35,860 nt of DNA. Source: Prevotella sp. GTDB lineage: Bacteria > Bacteroidota > Bacteroidia > Bacteroidales > Bacteroidaceae. The notes beneath the pieces are model-generated. The model made no database searches and was not told the DNA's origin. It saw nothing but the letters and a program-made list of their open reading frames with translations. Position numbers and translations under genes: made by a program. The stretch lies in the NCBI GenBank assembly GCA_016291595.1, contig JAEEXN010000020.1:1-35860 (forward strand). The letters run 5' to 3'. How positions within the stretch are numbered: the stretch's first letter is position 1; each line of letters opens with the position of its first letter. Of the stretch, positions 18,401-25,776 are shown piece after piece.

Positions 18401-18545
18401 CGCCAATCAGAGGTTCGCCACTTTCGTCTTTCACGACTCCTGTAACCTTGTGCTTTTGCGCACCTTGCGCAAAGGTCTCTGTCTGTATGCCCAACAGCAT
18501 GCCCAGACAAAGCATCAGCACGATTAAACTGTTTCTTTTTAGCAT
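15414..18545 (-). CDS. susC: SusC/RagA family TonB-dependent outer-membrane transporter
   Basis: The 1043-residue protein imports glycans across the outer membrane using TonB energy and works as a pair with the SusD lipoprotein encoded next. Signal peptide: MLKRNSLIVLMLCLGMLLG, ending near TFAQ. A carboxypeptidase-regulatory-like domain follows (about 30-105, with GVVKDESGEPLIGVTV and FSYVGY). The TonB-box region EEVVVVGYG precedes a plug (about 115-230, with YVVDGVPL and YGSRGANGVVLITTKRG). The remainder is a 22-strand-type barrel ending in VGLQLDF. The length fits the family and no frameshift is visible. It is convergent with the HTCS/GH2 genes rather than in line with them. A TAATTTTG promoter element and repeated TTGTCTAATT-like motifs lie upstream. 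Confidence 0.95.
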   Translation of the reverse strand: MLKRNSLIVLMLCLGMLLGIQTETFAQGAQKHKVTGVVKDESGEPLIGVTVTENGIGNNGVITDLDGNFSITVSPNASLTFSYVGYVSQIVKVAGKGNLNIVMKEDAAQLEEVVVVGYGVQRKSDVTGALTRVNEEQLNTRPVSNAIEALQGKAAGVDITTSERPGTLGSIRIRGNRSINASNEPLYVVDGVPLSAGGIESLNSRDIEAIDILKDASSTAIYGSRGANGVVLITTKRGKEGKMQLTYSGSMTFEKIVDKSPAFSASDYITWRRWAYYNSNNNNYPRGDEPTLENDKKIFTGDDVAWKNIEQGWASGSWDGSKVTDTDWTDFVTRTGVTQEHTLRAQGGTKDLQGSFSFGYLENEGTQKGQEYKRYNAAVTADVQATKWFKMGGSINASWSKQDYGFSRTGQSSSSGPTDIYGAAKAILRYTQPYDENGQIINMPGGSTTNTYTVIDEWEKSNDNREVFRALGSFYGQIDFGKIFEPVQGLMYKMQFGPDFRYSRNGIYLDAESATRLGGKNYIRRNDDRHFSWTLDNMLMYNKTLGDHTIGITLLHSASKYNAESSSLSEQGNPFPTFKWNNMGTGIDITKTNYSVGIGTGLTENQLMSYMARINYSFMDRYLLTASVRRDGSSVLSEGNKWSTFPSLALGWRMEQEKWLRDVSWIDQLKLRFGVGVTGNSSVSPYGTLGVISGYWMPFSTGNSFILVTNEPYYSSGSNKLSNKKLSWEKTTQYNIGIDFSFLRGRINGALDVYTSQTNDLLLQMSLPSLTGYPAMMDNVGKTKNKGFDLTLNFIPVQTKDFEWNSTINAAWQKDEIVELANGKQDDINNAWFIGESIAVYYGFESDGLWQESDAEEMAKFNANGAKFGVGNVKPVDQDGDYKIDANDRVILGNRNPRWTLGWSNVFTWKGFELNIDLFGRFKYKISTGGEGQLGMYQQREIDYWTPDNPNAEWQKPIYNQSGGDPYAGLLGFKDASFIKVRNLSLGYRLDKSLCDKIGIHGAKLYIQGKNLGMLYSSVDFMDLDTGATFFNRGFTVGLQLDF

Positions 18546-18611
18546 AGGTTTTAAATTAATAGATGATTAGTTGTATGAATGTTTTTGTCGTTTCGTTTTA
18601 GGTTTCTGCTG

Positions 18612-18619
18612 CAAAATTA
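18612..18619 (-). promoter_or_regulatory. susCD promoter -7 element
   Basis: On the minus strand this reads TAATTTTG, a match to TAnnTTTG, followed by CAGC. No clear -33 TTG lies upstream, which is common for promoters needing an activator. Transcription would start near 18605, giving a leader of about 60 bases before the susC ATG. Confidence 0.65.
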
Positions 18620-18670
18620 GGTGCTGGAGACTTTTATTATATGTAAAAAAAGTCCGATTGTATATGAATT

Positions 18671-18700
18671 TTGTCTAATTCGTGCAATAATTGTCTTATT
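18671..18700. promoter_or_regulatory. Spaced direct repeats upstream of susC, candidate regulator site
   Basis: TTGTCTAATT (18671-18680) and TTGTCTTATT (18691-18700) match at 9 of 10 positions and begin exactly 20 bases apart, about two helical turns. They lie roughly 65-95 bases upstream of the predicted susC start. CAATAATTGT (18685-18694) overlaps the second repeat and is the reverse complement of the element at 4827-4836. Binding by the HTCS output domain is a guess. Confidence 0.45.
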
Positions 18701-18831
18701 TTACTAATAATAGTTTCTTAATGAAACCCTTGATGGCCATCCCCTTTTATTTCTGCACTATAAGTAATGATATGTAAGCCAATCGGAAGAAAGGGATAAA
18801 GAGACACTGTACGTTTTTTTCTGTTAAATGT

Positions 18832-18862
18832 TTTGCGTATTACTGGAAAATGACTATTTTTG
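18832..18862 (+). promoter_or_regulatory. Promoter of the DUF3467 gene
   Basis: TTTG at 18832-18835, a 19-base spacer and TATTTTTG at 18855-18862 fit the Bacteroidota consensus well. The start would be near 18869, with a leader of about 80 bases. Confidence 0.75.
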
Positions 18863-18950
18863 CGGTTGAATATGCGCTCGAGGAAGGGCAATGGTTGCCT
18901 GGAAGAATAAACTTACGCGTATACATTAATATATAAATAGAGTATTTTAT

Positions 18951-19271
18951 ATGGACAAATCAGAGAACAACAATCAGCAGGGACTCCAGATAGAGCTCCC
19001 GCAGGAAGTGGCGCAGGGCGAATATGCCAATTTCGCCATCATCACGCACTCCAGCAGCGACTTCATACTCGACTTTGCCAGAATCCTGCCAGGTGTGCCT
19101 AAGGCTCAGGTGAAGAGTCGTGTGATACTGGCTCCTGAGCATGCCAAGCGCCTGCTCATGGCCCTGCAGGAGAATATCATGCGCTACGAGCAGGAGTTCG
19201 GGCGCATTCAGATTCCCAACAAGGAGCCGCGTACCATTGCTCCCTTCAATATGGGCAAAGGCGATGCATAG
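18951..19271 (+). CDS. DUF3467 family protein
   Basis: A 106-residue cytoplasmic protein without a signal peptide or membrane segment. The core (about residues 10-90) matches DUF3467, with 'GEYANFAIITHSSSDFILDFARILPG' and 'SRVILAPEHAKRLLMALQENI'. The family is common in Bacteroidota; its function is unknown. It has its own promoter and lies 32 bases before the beta-barrel gene, with which it is probably co-transcribed. It is divergent from susC and probably not part of the glycan locus. Confidence 0.88.
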   Translation: MDKSENNNQQGLQIELPQEVAQGEYANFAIITHSSSDFILDFARILPGVPKAQVKSRVILAPEHAKRLLMALQENIMRYEQEFGRIQIPNKEPRTIAPFNMGKGDA

Positions 19272-19303
19272 AGACTTTTTTTTATTTACTAAATATTAAA
19301 GTT

Positions 19304-19924
19304 ATGAAGAAATTATTTGTTTTGATGGCCGCATGTCTGATGACACTTGCCGCCAGTGCACAGGATGCTGTGGGCACGCTTTCGCTGAAGCCCATGGTAG
19401 GTATGACCATTGCTAACGTCGTAGGTGAGGATGCCGACGGTACCGATCCCAAGCTGGGACTGATAGCCGGTGGTGAGCTGATTTACCAGGCTTCAGAGAT
19501 TTTTGCCTTGTCGGGCGGACTGCTCTATTCGATGCAGGGCTGTGCCGGTGACGGTGGCCTGAAGATGAAGCTCGACTATGTAAATGTTCCGCTGATGGGT
19601 AACCTTTATGTTGCCAAGGGCCTGGCTCTGAAGGCCGGTTTGCAGCTGGGTATCCTGACCAAGGCCAAGGCCTCGATGAAGGAAGGCGGTGTCAGCGCTG
19701 ACGTGGACGTAAAGGATGCCATGAACTCGCTCGACCTGTCGATTCCCATTGGTATCAGCTACGACATCAACAACAGCTTTGTCATTGAGGGACGCTATAA
19801 TTTCGGCATGACCAAGATAGGCAAAAAGTCGTATTCATTCATGGGTGAGCACTTCACCGACGACGAGAATAACGTGCGCAACAGCGTTATTCAGCTCACA
19901 TTGGGCTATAAGTTTGCCTTGTAA
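19304..19924 (+). CDS. Small outer-membrane beta-barrel (porin-like) protein
   Basis: The 206-residue product has a clear signal peptide (MKKLFVLMAACLMTLAASAQ). The rest is alternating, glycine-rich beta strands such as 'ALSGGLLYSMQG', 'LALKAGLQLGILTKAKA' and 'FVIEGRYNFGMTKIGKK'. It ends in 'VIQLTLGYKFAL', a typical outer-membrane insertion end. This fits the OMP_b-brl family of 8-10-strand barrels in Bacteroidota. The specific role is unknown. A strong terminator follows, separating it from the ribosomal operon. Confidence 0.85.
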   Translation: MKKLFVLMAACLMTLAASAQDAVGTLSLKPMVGMTIANVVGEDADGTDPKLGLIAGGELIYQASEIFALSGGLLYSMQGCAGDGGLKMKLDYVNVPLMGNLYVAKGLALKAGLQLGILTKAKASMKEGGVSADVDVKDAMNSLDLSIPIGISYDINNSFVIEGRYNFGMTKIGKKSYSFMGEHFTDDENNVRNSVIQLTLGYKFAL

Positions 19925-19944
19925 AAGTCTAAAATATTGTTAAC

Positions 19945-19992
19945 AAAGTCTATATCTTGCAAATTTCGGCAAGGTATAGACTTTTTCTTTTC
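19945..19992 (+). terminator. Intrinsic terminator after the beta-barrel gene
   Basis: A 16-bp stem (AAAGTCTATATCTTGC at 19945-19960 with GCAAGGTATAGACTTT at 19969-19984, one G-U pair) has an 8-base loop. It is followed by TTTTTCTTTTCC. Confidence 0.9.
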
Positions 19993-20023
19993 CATTTAAT
20001 TAGGTAATTTCGGAAATAGTTTG

Positions 20024-20031
20024 TACCTTTG
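20024..20031 (+). promoter_or_regulatory. Promoter -7 element of the rpsL-rpsG-fusA-rpsJ operon
   Basis: TACCTTTG followed by CAG matches TAnnTTTG. The same TACCTTTGCA string recurs before rplC and before rpsM. No convincing -33 TTG is seen. The start would be near 20038, giving a leader of about 80 bases that turns AT-rich before the rpsL ATG. Confidence 0.7.
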
Positions 20032-20118
20032 CAGCCCAAATGCGACCTGTGAAGAGGGCGTATTGTAACTGTTTGAATATAAACACAATAAATATATAAA
20101 CAATAAAAATTAAAAATT

Positions 20119-20505
20119 ATGCCTACAATTTCACAATTGGTAAGAAAAGGCAGAGCGGTTCTTGTAGACAAGAGCAAGTCGCCTGCGCTGGACTCATGTC
20201 CTCAGCGTCGTGGCGTTTGTGTTCGTGTGTACACAACAACCCCGAAAAAGCCTAATTCGGCAATGCGTAAAGTTGCCCGTGTTCGTTTGACAAACCAGAA
20301 GGAAGTGAACTCTTACATTCCCGGTGAGGGCCACAACCTGCAGGAGCACAGTATCGTACTCGTTCGCGGTGGTCGTGTAAAGGACCTGCCCGGTGTACGT
20401 TATCACATCGTCCGTGGTACATTGGATACCGCAGGTGTTGCTAACCGCACCCAGCGTCGTAGTAAGTACGGTGCAAAACGTCCTAAGGCAGCTAAGAAAA
20501 AGTAA
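20119..20505 (+). CDS. rpsL: 30S ribosomal protein S12
   Basis: S12 sits at the 30S decoding centre. The 128-residue sequence has the invariant [12 protein letters not shown] and [13 protein letters not shown] motifs. Lys43 and Lys88, the positions whose change causes streptomycin resistance in E. coli, are both lysine here. Asp89, the usual methylthiolation site, is also present. It is the first gene of the str-type operon. The start ATG 20119 follows an A-rich leader. Confidence 0.98.
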   Translation: MPTISQLVRKGRAVLVDKSKSPALDSCPQRRGVCVRVYTTTPKKPNSAMRKVARVRLTNQKEVNSYIPGEGHNLQEHSIVLVRGGRVKDLPGVRYHIVRGTLDTAGVANRTQRRSKYGAKRPKAAKKK

Positions 20506-20524
20506 GCTGAGTGCCGACGTAAAC

Positions 20525-20572
20525 AAAGGCTGACGGCTCTAATCCGGAGATGGCAATGGGCCGTAAGCCTTT
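20525..20572 (+). promoter_or_regulatory. Structured rpsL-rpsG intercistronic region
   Basis: AAAGGCT (20525-20531) pairs with AGCCTTT (20566-20572), and ACGGCTC (20533-20539) pairs with GGGCCGT (20558-20564) through one G-U pair. A single mismatched pair separates the two helices, and the loop is 18 bases. An A-run follows, so it is not an intrinsic terminator. In E. coli, S7 represses its own operon by binding the rpsL-rpsG spacer; a similar role here is inference. Confidence 0.55.
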
Positions 20573-20700
20573 TAAAAAAAGAAAAACATTTAATCGTTTT
20601 GCTGGAGAAGTAAGTTAGAAAAGGTTGAGTAAATGCCCGAGTGTGGGCGTTGAAGAACAATACGAACGACAGCCCCAAGCAAATTAATTTTCAAAACAAA

Positions 20701-21177
20701 ATGAGAAAAGCAAAACCAAAGAAGCGCGTGATCCTGCCGGATCCAGTATTCAACGACCAGAAGGTCTCAAAATTCGTGAATCACCTGATGTACGACGGTA
20801 AGAAAAACACGTCGTATGAAATCTTCTACAAGGCCCTTGAGACCGTTGGCGAGAAGATGAAGAATGAAGAAAAGTCAACCCTTGAGATTTGGAAGCAGGC
20901 TCTTGACAACATCACCCCGCAAGTTGAGGTGAAGAGCCGTCGTATCGGTGGTGCTACTTTCCAGGTGCCTACTGAGATTCGTCCCGACCGTAAGGAGAGC
21001 ATTTCGATGAAGAATATGATCGCTTTCGCCCGCAAGCGCGGTGGTAAGGGTATGGCTGAGAAACTGGCTGCAGAGATTATGGATGCTTATAACAATCAGG
21101 GTGGCGCATTCAAGCGCAAGGAGGACATGCACCGCATGGCTGAGGCTAACCGTGCATTCGCTCACTTCAGATTCTAA
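20701..21177 (+). CDS. rpsG: 30S ribosomal protein S7
   Basis: S7 nucleates assembly of the 30S head by binding 16S rRNA. From ATG 20701 the protein has 158 residues, the family length. It starts [17 protein letters not shown] and contains [16 protein letters not shown] and the C-terminal [15 protein letters not shown]. An upstream GTG at 20641 would add 20 residues with no family match, so it is rejected. An A-rich stretch precedes the ATG. It is second in the rpsL-rpsG-fusA-rpsJ operon. Confidence 0.97.
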   Translation: MRKAKPKKRVILPDPVFNDQKVSKFVNHLMYDGKKNTSYEIFYKALETVGEKMKNEEKSTLEIWKQALDNITPQVEVKSRRIGGATFQVPTEIRPDRKESISMKNMIAFARKRGGKGMAEKLAAEIMDAYNNQGGAFKRKEDMHRMAEANRAFAHFRF

Positions 21178-21201
21178 TTAGTTTTTAGGTAAAAAGAGAA
21201 A

Positions 21202-23328
21202 ATGGCAAAGCACAATTTAAGATTAACACGTAACATTGGCATCATGGCTCACATTGATGCCGGTAAGACTACTACTTCAGAGCGCATCCTTTTCTATACA
21301 GGTAAGACTCATAAAATTGGTGAGGTGCACGATGGTGCAGCTACTATGGACTGGATGGCTCAGGAGCAGGAGCGTGGTATCACGATTACCTCGGCTGCAA
21401 CGACTTGTAACTGGGATTGGAATGGTGAGAAATACAAAATCAACCTCATCGACACTCCGGGACACGTTGACTTCACAGCAGAGGTGGAGCGTTCGCTGCG
21501 TGTACTCGACGGAGCTGTTGCTACATATTCTGCTGCTGACGGCGTTCAGCCTCAGTCGGAGACCGTATGGCGCCAGGCAGACAAGTACAATGTTCCCCGT
21601 ATTGGTTACGTGAATAAGATGGACCGCTCTGGTGCCGATTTCTTTGAGACGGTACAGCAGATGCGTGACATCCTGGGTGCTAACCCTGTTGTTATTCAGG
21701 TTCCTATCGGTGCTGAGGAAAACTTCAAAGGTGTTGTAGACCTGATCAAGATGAAGGCTATTCTGTGGCACGACGAGAGCATGGGCGCCGAGTATGATGT
21801 TGAGAATATTCCCGCTGACATGCAGGATGAGTGCGACGAGTGGCGCAACAAGCTGCTCGAGGCTGCCGCTGAGTATGATGAGGCTCTCATGGAGAAGTAT
21901 TTCGACAATCCTGAGTCTATCACCGAAGAGGAGATTATCGCCGCTATCCGCAAGGGTACTGTAGGCATGGAGTGCACTCCGATGATCTGCGGTTCATCAT
22001 ACAAGAACAAGGGTGTTCAGCCTCTGCTTGATTATGTTTGCGCATTCCTGCCCTCACCAGTTGATATTGAGGTGGTACAGGGTACCAACCCCAACACTGA
22101 GGAGGAAGAGGACCGCAAGCCCTCTGAGGATGATCCCACAGCAGCTCTGGCATTTAAGATTGCCACCGACCCGTATATGGGCCGTCTGGTGTTCTTCCGC
22201 GTTTACTCTGGTAGCGTAAAGGCTGGCTCGTATGTGTTTAATCCCCGTTCTGGCAAGAAAGAGCGCATCAGCCGCCTGTTCCAGATGAACTCTAACAAGG
22301 AGATTCCTATGGAGTCGATCGATGCTGGTGACATTGGCGCTGGTGTAGGTTTCAAGGATATCCGTACTGGTGATACTCTCTGCGATGAGAACGCACCTAT
22401 CGTACTGGAGTCAATGACATTCCCCGACACCGTGATCTCAATTGCCGTTGAGCCGAAGAGCCAGGCAGATATCGCCAAACTTGACAATGGTCTCGCCAAA
22501 TTGGCAGAGGAAGACCCGACCTTCACCGTACATACTGACGAGCAGAGCGGTCAGACCGTTATCTCGGGTATGGGTGAGCTTCACCTCGATATTATCATCG
22601 ACCGTCTGAAGCGCGAGTTCAAGGTGGAGTGTAACCAGGGTAAGCCTCAGGTGAACTACAAAGAGGCTATCACCAAGACTGTCAACCTTCGTGAGGTTTA
22701 CAAGAAGCAGTCGGGTGGTCGCGGTAAGTTCGCCGACATCATTGTTAACATTGGCCCGGTAGATGACGATTGGAATGCCAAGGAGAACGGCGGTCTGCAG
22801 TTTGTTAACGAGGTGAAGGGCGGTAACGTTCCCAAGGAGTTCATTCCTGCAGTTCAGAAGGGCTTCGAGGAGGCCATGAAGGCCGGTATCCTCGGTGGCT
22901 ATCCTATGGACACCATGAAGGTAACCCTTATCGACGGTTCTTTCCACCCAGTAGACTCTGACCAGCTGTCGTTCGAGCTTGCCGCACGCAACGCTTACAG
23001 AAACGCTTGCACGAAGGCTGGCCCTGTGCTGATGGAGCCGGTTATGAAGCTTGAGGTCATCACTCCTGAGGAGAATATGGGTGACGTTATCGGTGACTTG
23101 AACAAGCGCCGCGGACAGATTGAGGGCATGGAAGAGGCTCGTAGCGGAGGCCGTGTCGTCAAGGCTATGGTGCCGCTGGCAGAGATGTTCGGCTATGTAA
23201 CGGCTCTCCGTACTATTACCTCAGGTCGCGCAACCAGTTCAATGGAGTATGACCACCACTCACCTCTGTCAAGCTCAATCGCCAAGACTGTGCTCGAGGA
23301 AGTGAAGGGTCGTGTGGACCTCGTTTAA
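21202..23328 (+). CDS. fusA: Translation elongation factor G
   Basis: EF-G is the GTPase that drives tRNA-mRNA translocation on the ribosome. The 708-residue protein has all G motifs: P-loop AHIDAGKTT (16-24), switch [24 protein letters not shown] and CGSSYKNKG. Domain II, the III-V region ([18 protein letters not shown]) and the C-terminal [16 protein letters not shown] segment follow. Length and order are normal. It sits 24 bases after rpsG in the conserved str order. Confidence 0.98.
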   Translation: MAKHNLRLTRNIGIMAHIDAGKTTTSERILFYTGKTHKIGEVHDGAATMDWMAQEQERGITITSAATTCNWDWNGEKYKINLIDTPGHVDFTAEVERSLRVLDGAVATYSAADGVQPQSETVWRQADKYNVPRIGYVNKMDRSGADFFETVQQMRDILGANPVVIQVPIGAEENFKGVVDLIKMKAILWHDESMGAEYDVENIPADMQDECDEWRNKLLEAAAEYDEALMEKYFDNPESITEEEIIAAIRKGTVGMECTPMICGSSYKNKGVQPLLDYVCAFLPSPVDIEVVQGTNPNTEEEEDRKPSEDDPTAALAFKIATDPYMGRLVFFRVYSGSVKAGSYVFNPRSGKKERISRLFQMNSNKEIPMESIDAGDIGAGVGFKDIRTGDTLCDENAPIVLESMTFPDTVISIAVEPKSQADIAKLDNGLAKLAEEDPTFTVHTDEQSGQTVISGMGELHLDIIIDRLKREFKVECNQGKPQVNYKEAITKTVNLREVYKKQSGGRGKFADIIVNIGPVDDDWNAKENGGLQFVNEVKGGNVPKEFIPAVQKGFEEAMKAGILGGYPMDTMKVTLIDGSFHPVDSDQLSFELAARNAYRNACTKAGPVLMEPVMKLEVITPEENMGDVIGDLNKRRGQIEGMEEARSGGRVVKAMVPLAEMFGYVTALRTITSGRATSSMEYDHHSPLSSSIAKTVLEEVKGRVDLV

Positions 23329-23335
23329 GGAACCT

Positions 23336-23416
23336 AAGGCCTGATAGTCTTACGGGCCTTTAACAAAGAAAATGAAAAAGGAGCGCTGCTGAGCAAATGA
23401 CTCTTTAGCAGCCTCC
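23336..23416 (+). promoter_or_regulatory. Two stem-loops in the fusA-rpsJ spacer
   Basis: The first stem is AAGGCC (23336-23341) with GGCCTT (23355-23360). The second is GGAG-C-GCTGCT (23380-23390) with AGCAGC-CTCC (23407-23416), one bulged C. Neither is followed by a T-run. They may set the ratio of fusA to rpsJ expression or protect the mRNA. Confidence 0.5.
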
Positions 23417-23458
23417 CTACATTTAACAATAAAGAATAATACATTAAAATTTTGAACA

Positions 23459-23764
23459 ATGAGTCAGAAAATTAGAATTAAGCTGAAGTCATACGACCAC
23501 AAATTGGTTGACAAGTCAGCAGAGAAAATCGTTAAGGCAGTGAAGGCTACTGGTGCTATCGTTAGCGGACCAATTCCCCTTCCCACCCACAAGCGTATTT
23601 TTACCGTTAACCGTTCGACCTTCGTAAACAAGAAGGCCCGTGAGCAGTTCCAGCTGAGCGACTACAAGCGCCTCATCGATATCTATAGCTCAACAGCTAA
23701 GACCGTTGACGCTTTGATGAAGCTTGAGCTCCCCAGTGGTGTTGAGGTAGAGATCAAAGTATAG
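23459..23764 (+). CDS. rpsJ: 30S ribosomal protein S10
   Basis: S10 is a 30S head protein and, in bacteria studied, also the NusE transcription antitermination factor. The 101-residue product has the family pattern [35 protein letters not shown] and a C-terminal [11 protein letters not shown]. In E. coli it is the first gene of the S10 operon. Here a strong terminator follows it and rplC has its own promoter, so rpsJ ends the str-type operon instead. The start ATG 23459 follows an AT-rich stretch. Confidence 0.98.
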   Translation: MSQKIRIKLKSYDHKLVDKSAEKIVKAVKATGAIVSGPIPLPTHKRIFTVNRSTFVNKKAREQFQLSDYKRLIDIYSSTAKTVDALMKLELPSGVEVEIKV

Positions 23765-23787
23765 CTCATGTTTTTGCCTGCAAGATA

Positions 23788-23821
23788 AAGGGTGCAACCG
23801 AACCGGTTGCGCCTTTTTTTT
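23788..23821 (+). terminator. Intrinsic terminator after rpsJ
   Basis: A GC-rich stem (AAGGGTGCAACC pairing with the following GGTTGCGCCTT, with one G-U pair and a short loop) is followed by about eight T residues (23814-23821). This is a textbook terminator and breaks the usual rpsJ-rplC transcription unit. Confidence 0.92.
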
Positions 23822-23997
23822 GTGATGATGGACCTACATCTAAAATAGTGCCGTTATTACTGCAATAAGATATCCGTTGACGATTCCTTCTCCGATGAAT
23901 TTTGTCATAATCCAGGGTGAAAGTAGAGAATCTGTACAAAAACAAAGATGAAATTCATAAAAAAACTTAAATCTTCAAATTAGAGGAGGAAGAGGTA

Positions 23998-24028
23998 TTG
24001 CAGGTCTCATTAATTATGTGTACCTTTG
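23998..24028 (+). promoter_or_regulatory. Promoter of the rplC-led ribosomal operon
   Basis: TTG at 23998-24000, a 20-base spacer and TACCTTTG at 24021-24028 match the Bacteroidota consensus. Transcription should begin near 24035, leaving an unusually long leader of about 180 bases before rplC. Confidence 0.85.
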
Positions 24029-24034
24029 CACCCG

Positions 24035-24217
24035 CTAAAGTGAGTATTGCGCTGGCTTTTATGCTATCAATACACTGATAAAGAGCGACTTAACCTTCAA
24101 TTAGGAAGAAGTAAGCGTTTCTTTTTAAGTGTTTTTGTGTGCATGGAGATGCGGGATGACACTTAAAAAGAAACAAAACAATAACGTTTTATACAATTTT
24201 TTAAATTAAAAACTGAA
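24035..24217 (+). promoter_or_regulatory. Structured leader of the rplC-rplD operon
   Basis: Two helices are visible. AGTGAGTATTG (24039-24049) pairs with CAATACACT (24068-24076), with a two-base bulge. GTTTCTTTTTAAGTG (24117-24131) pairs perfectly with CACTTAAAAAGAAAC (24160-24174), with a small inner GCAT/ATGC stem. A U/A-rich region leads to the rplC ATG. E. coli uses an S10-operon leader bound by L4 for feedback. A comparable L4-responsive leader here, two genes before rplD, is inference. Confidence 0.6.
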
Positions 24218-24832
24218 ATGCCAGGATTATTAGGAAAGAAAATCGGAATGACATCCGTTTTCAGTGCCGACGGTAAGAATGTACCGTGCACTGTTATCGA
24301 AGCTGGTCCTTGTGTTGTTACTCAGGTGAAGACCGTTGAGAAGGACGGTTACAAAGCTGTTCAGGTTGGTTTTGGTGAGGCTAAGGAAAAGCGCACCACA
24401 AAGCCGATGATGGGCATCTTCAAAAAGGCTGGTACAACACCAAAGAAACACTTGGCCGAGTTCAAGTTTGATGAGGAGTATAACCTCGGTGACACCATTA
24501 CGGTGGAAATCTTCAACGACGTGGAGTTTGTCGACGTAGTCGGTACTTCAAAGGGTAAAGGTTTCCAGGGCGTAATGAAGCGTCATGGATTCGGTGGTGT
24601 AGGACAGGCTACTCACGGTCAGGACGACCGCGCCCGCAAGCCGGGATCTATCGGTGCTTGTTCGTACCCTGCAAAAGTATTCAAGGGAATGCGCATGGGT
24701 GGACAAATGGGTGGTGACACTGTCACAACTCAGAATCTGAGAGTGTTAAAGGTCATTCCGGAGCACAACCTCCTCCTCGTGAAGGGTTCTGTTGCCGGAT
24801 GTAAAGGTTCAACCGTAATTGTGAATAAGTAA
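24218..24832 (+). CDS. rplC: 50S ribosomal protein L3
   Basis: L3 binds near the peptidyl-transferase centre and is needed early in 50S assembly. The 204-residue protein starts [15 protein letters not shown] and has the characteristic [19 protein letters not shown] and [15 protein letters not shown] segments. It is the first gene of the second ribosomal operon, behind a long structured leader. Its stop overlaps the rplD start by one base (TAATG), indicating coupled translation. Confidence 0.98.
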   Translation: MPGLLGKKIGMTSVFSADGKNVPCTVIEAGPCVVTQVKTVEKDGYKAVQVGFGEAKEKRTTKPMMGIFKKAGTTPKKHLAEFKFDEEYNLGDTITVEIFNDVEFVDVVGTSKGKGFQGVMKRHGFGGVGQATHGQDDRARKPGSIGACSYPAKVFKGMRMGGQMGGDTVTTQNLRVLKVIPEHNLLLVKGSVAGCKGSTVIVNK

Positions 24833-25461
24833 TGGAAATTAGCGTATTAAATATCAACGGTCAGGAGACCGGAAGAAAGGTTACGTTGAACGAATCTATC
24901 TTCGGCATTGAGCCTAACGACCATGTTATTTATCTGGACGTTAAGCAGTATCTCGCTAACCAGCGTCAGGGTACAGCTAAGGCTAAGGAAAGAAGTGAGC
25001 ATGCAGGTTCTACCCGCAAGCTGGGTCGTCAGAAAGGTGGCGGCGGTGCCCGTCATGGTGACATCAACTCTCCATTGCTGCGTGGTGGTGGTCGCGTGTT
25101 TGGTCCGAGACCTCGTGATTACAGCTTCAAGCTGAATAAGAAGGTAAAGGCTCTTGCTCGTAAGTCAGCCTTGAGCTATAAGGCACAGGAGAACGGAATC
25201 GTCGTTGTTGAGGACTTCGTGCTTGATGCACCTAAGACTAAAGATTTTGTAAATATTACTAAAAATCTGAAAGTGGATGGTAAGAAGGTTCTGCTTCTTT
25301 TGCCGGAATCAAATAAAAACGTATATTTGTCGGCTCGTAACCTGCAGCGTGCAGAAGTTATGGAGGCTGCCAAGGTCAATACGTATAAAGTTTTGAATGC
25401 AGACGTACTTGTAGTGACTGAGAAGTCGCTTGAGACAATCGACGGAATCTTAAATAAATAA
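24832..25461 (+). CDS. rplD: 50S ribosomal protein L4
   Basis: L4 lines the peptide exit tunnel and, in E. coli, represses its own operon. The 209-residue product has the extended tunnel loop [19 protein letters not shown] and [17 protein letters not shown], then the globular C-terminal part ending TIDGILNK. The ATG shares one base with the rplC stop. It is placed to give feedback on the structured leader upstream of rplC, although that has not been shown from sequence. Confidence 0.98.
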   Translation: MEISVLNINGQETGRKVTLNESIFGIEPNDHVIYLDVKQYLANQRQGTAKAKERSEHAGSTRKLGRQKGGGGARHGDINSPLLRGGGRVFGPRPRDYSFKLNKKVKALARKSALSYKAQENGIVVVEDFVLDAPKTKDFVNITKNLKVDGKKVLLLLPESNKNVYLSARNLQRAEVMEAAKVNTYKVLNADVLVVTEKSLETIDGILNK

Positions 25462-25476
25462 AGGAGGCATAGAATT

Positions 25477-25770
25477 ATGGCATTTATAATCAAACCATTG
25501 GTCACTGAGAAGATGACCAAGATTACAGACAAGCAGCCTAACCGCTATGGCTTCATTGTAAAGCCTGAGGCTAACAAGCTTGAGATAAAGCAGGAAATCG
25601 AGAGTCTGTATAATGTTACAGTAGAGGATGTGAACACATTGAGATATGCCGGCAAGCGTTCTAGCCGTTATACCAAGGCTGGTCTGATCAGAGGTCAGCG
25701 CAATGCGTTCAAGAAAGCAATCGTTACTCTGAAAGAGGGCGAAACAATTGATTTTTATAGCAATATTTAA
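25477..25770 (+). CDS. rplW: 50S ribosomal protein L23
   Basis: L23 surrounds the tunnel exit and docks signal recognition particle and trigger factor. The 97-residue protein begins MAFIIKPLVTEKMTKIT and keeps NRYGFIVKPEANKLEIKQEIE and the basic loop RYAGKRSSRYTKAG. Length and order (L4-L23-L2) are normal. AAAGGAGG precedes the start by about 10 bases, a Shine-Dalgarno-like sequence. Confidence 0.97.
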   Translation: MAFIIKPLVTEKMTKITDKQPNRYGFIVKPEANKLEIKQEIESLYNVTVEDVNTLRYAGKRSSRYTKAGLIRGQRNAFKKAIVTLKEGETIDFYSNI

Positions 25771-25776
25771 TAAGAA

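Larger units (their letters stand above)
18546..18950. other. Divergent intergenic region between susC and the DUF3467 gene
   Basis: It carries the minus-strand susC promoter (18612-18619), a pair of spaced direct repeats (18671-18700) overlapping a possible operator core (18685-18694), and the plus-strand promoter of the DUF3467 gene (18832-18862). Nothing recognisable is seen between about 18720 and 18830. Confidence 0.75.
23765..24217. other. Intergenic region dividing rpsJ from rplC
   Basis: It contains a strong terminator (23788-23821), about 175 bases with no gene or signal I can identify (23823-23997), the rplC promoter (23998-24028) and a structured leader of about 180 bases (24035-24217). 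Confidence 0.8.

Noticed and set aside
20641..20700. GTG start extending S7 by 20 residues
   Set aside because: The added residues do not match S7, and the ATG at 20701 gives the family length.
23823..23997. Small gene or RNA between rpsJ and rplC
   Set aside because: No open frame of useful length, no promoter match on either strand and no strong hairpin were seen.
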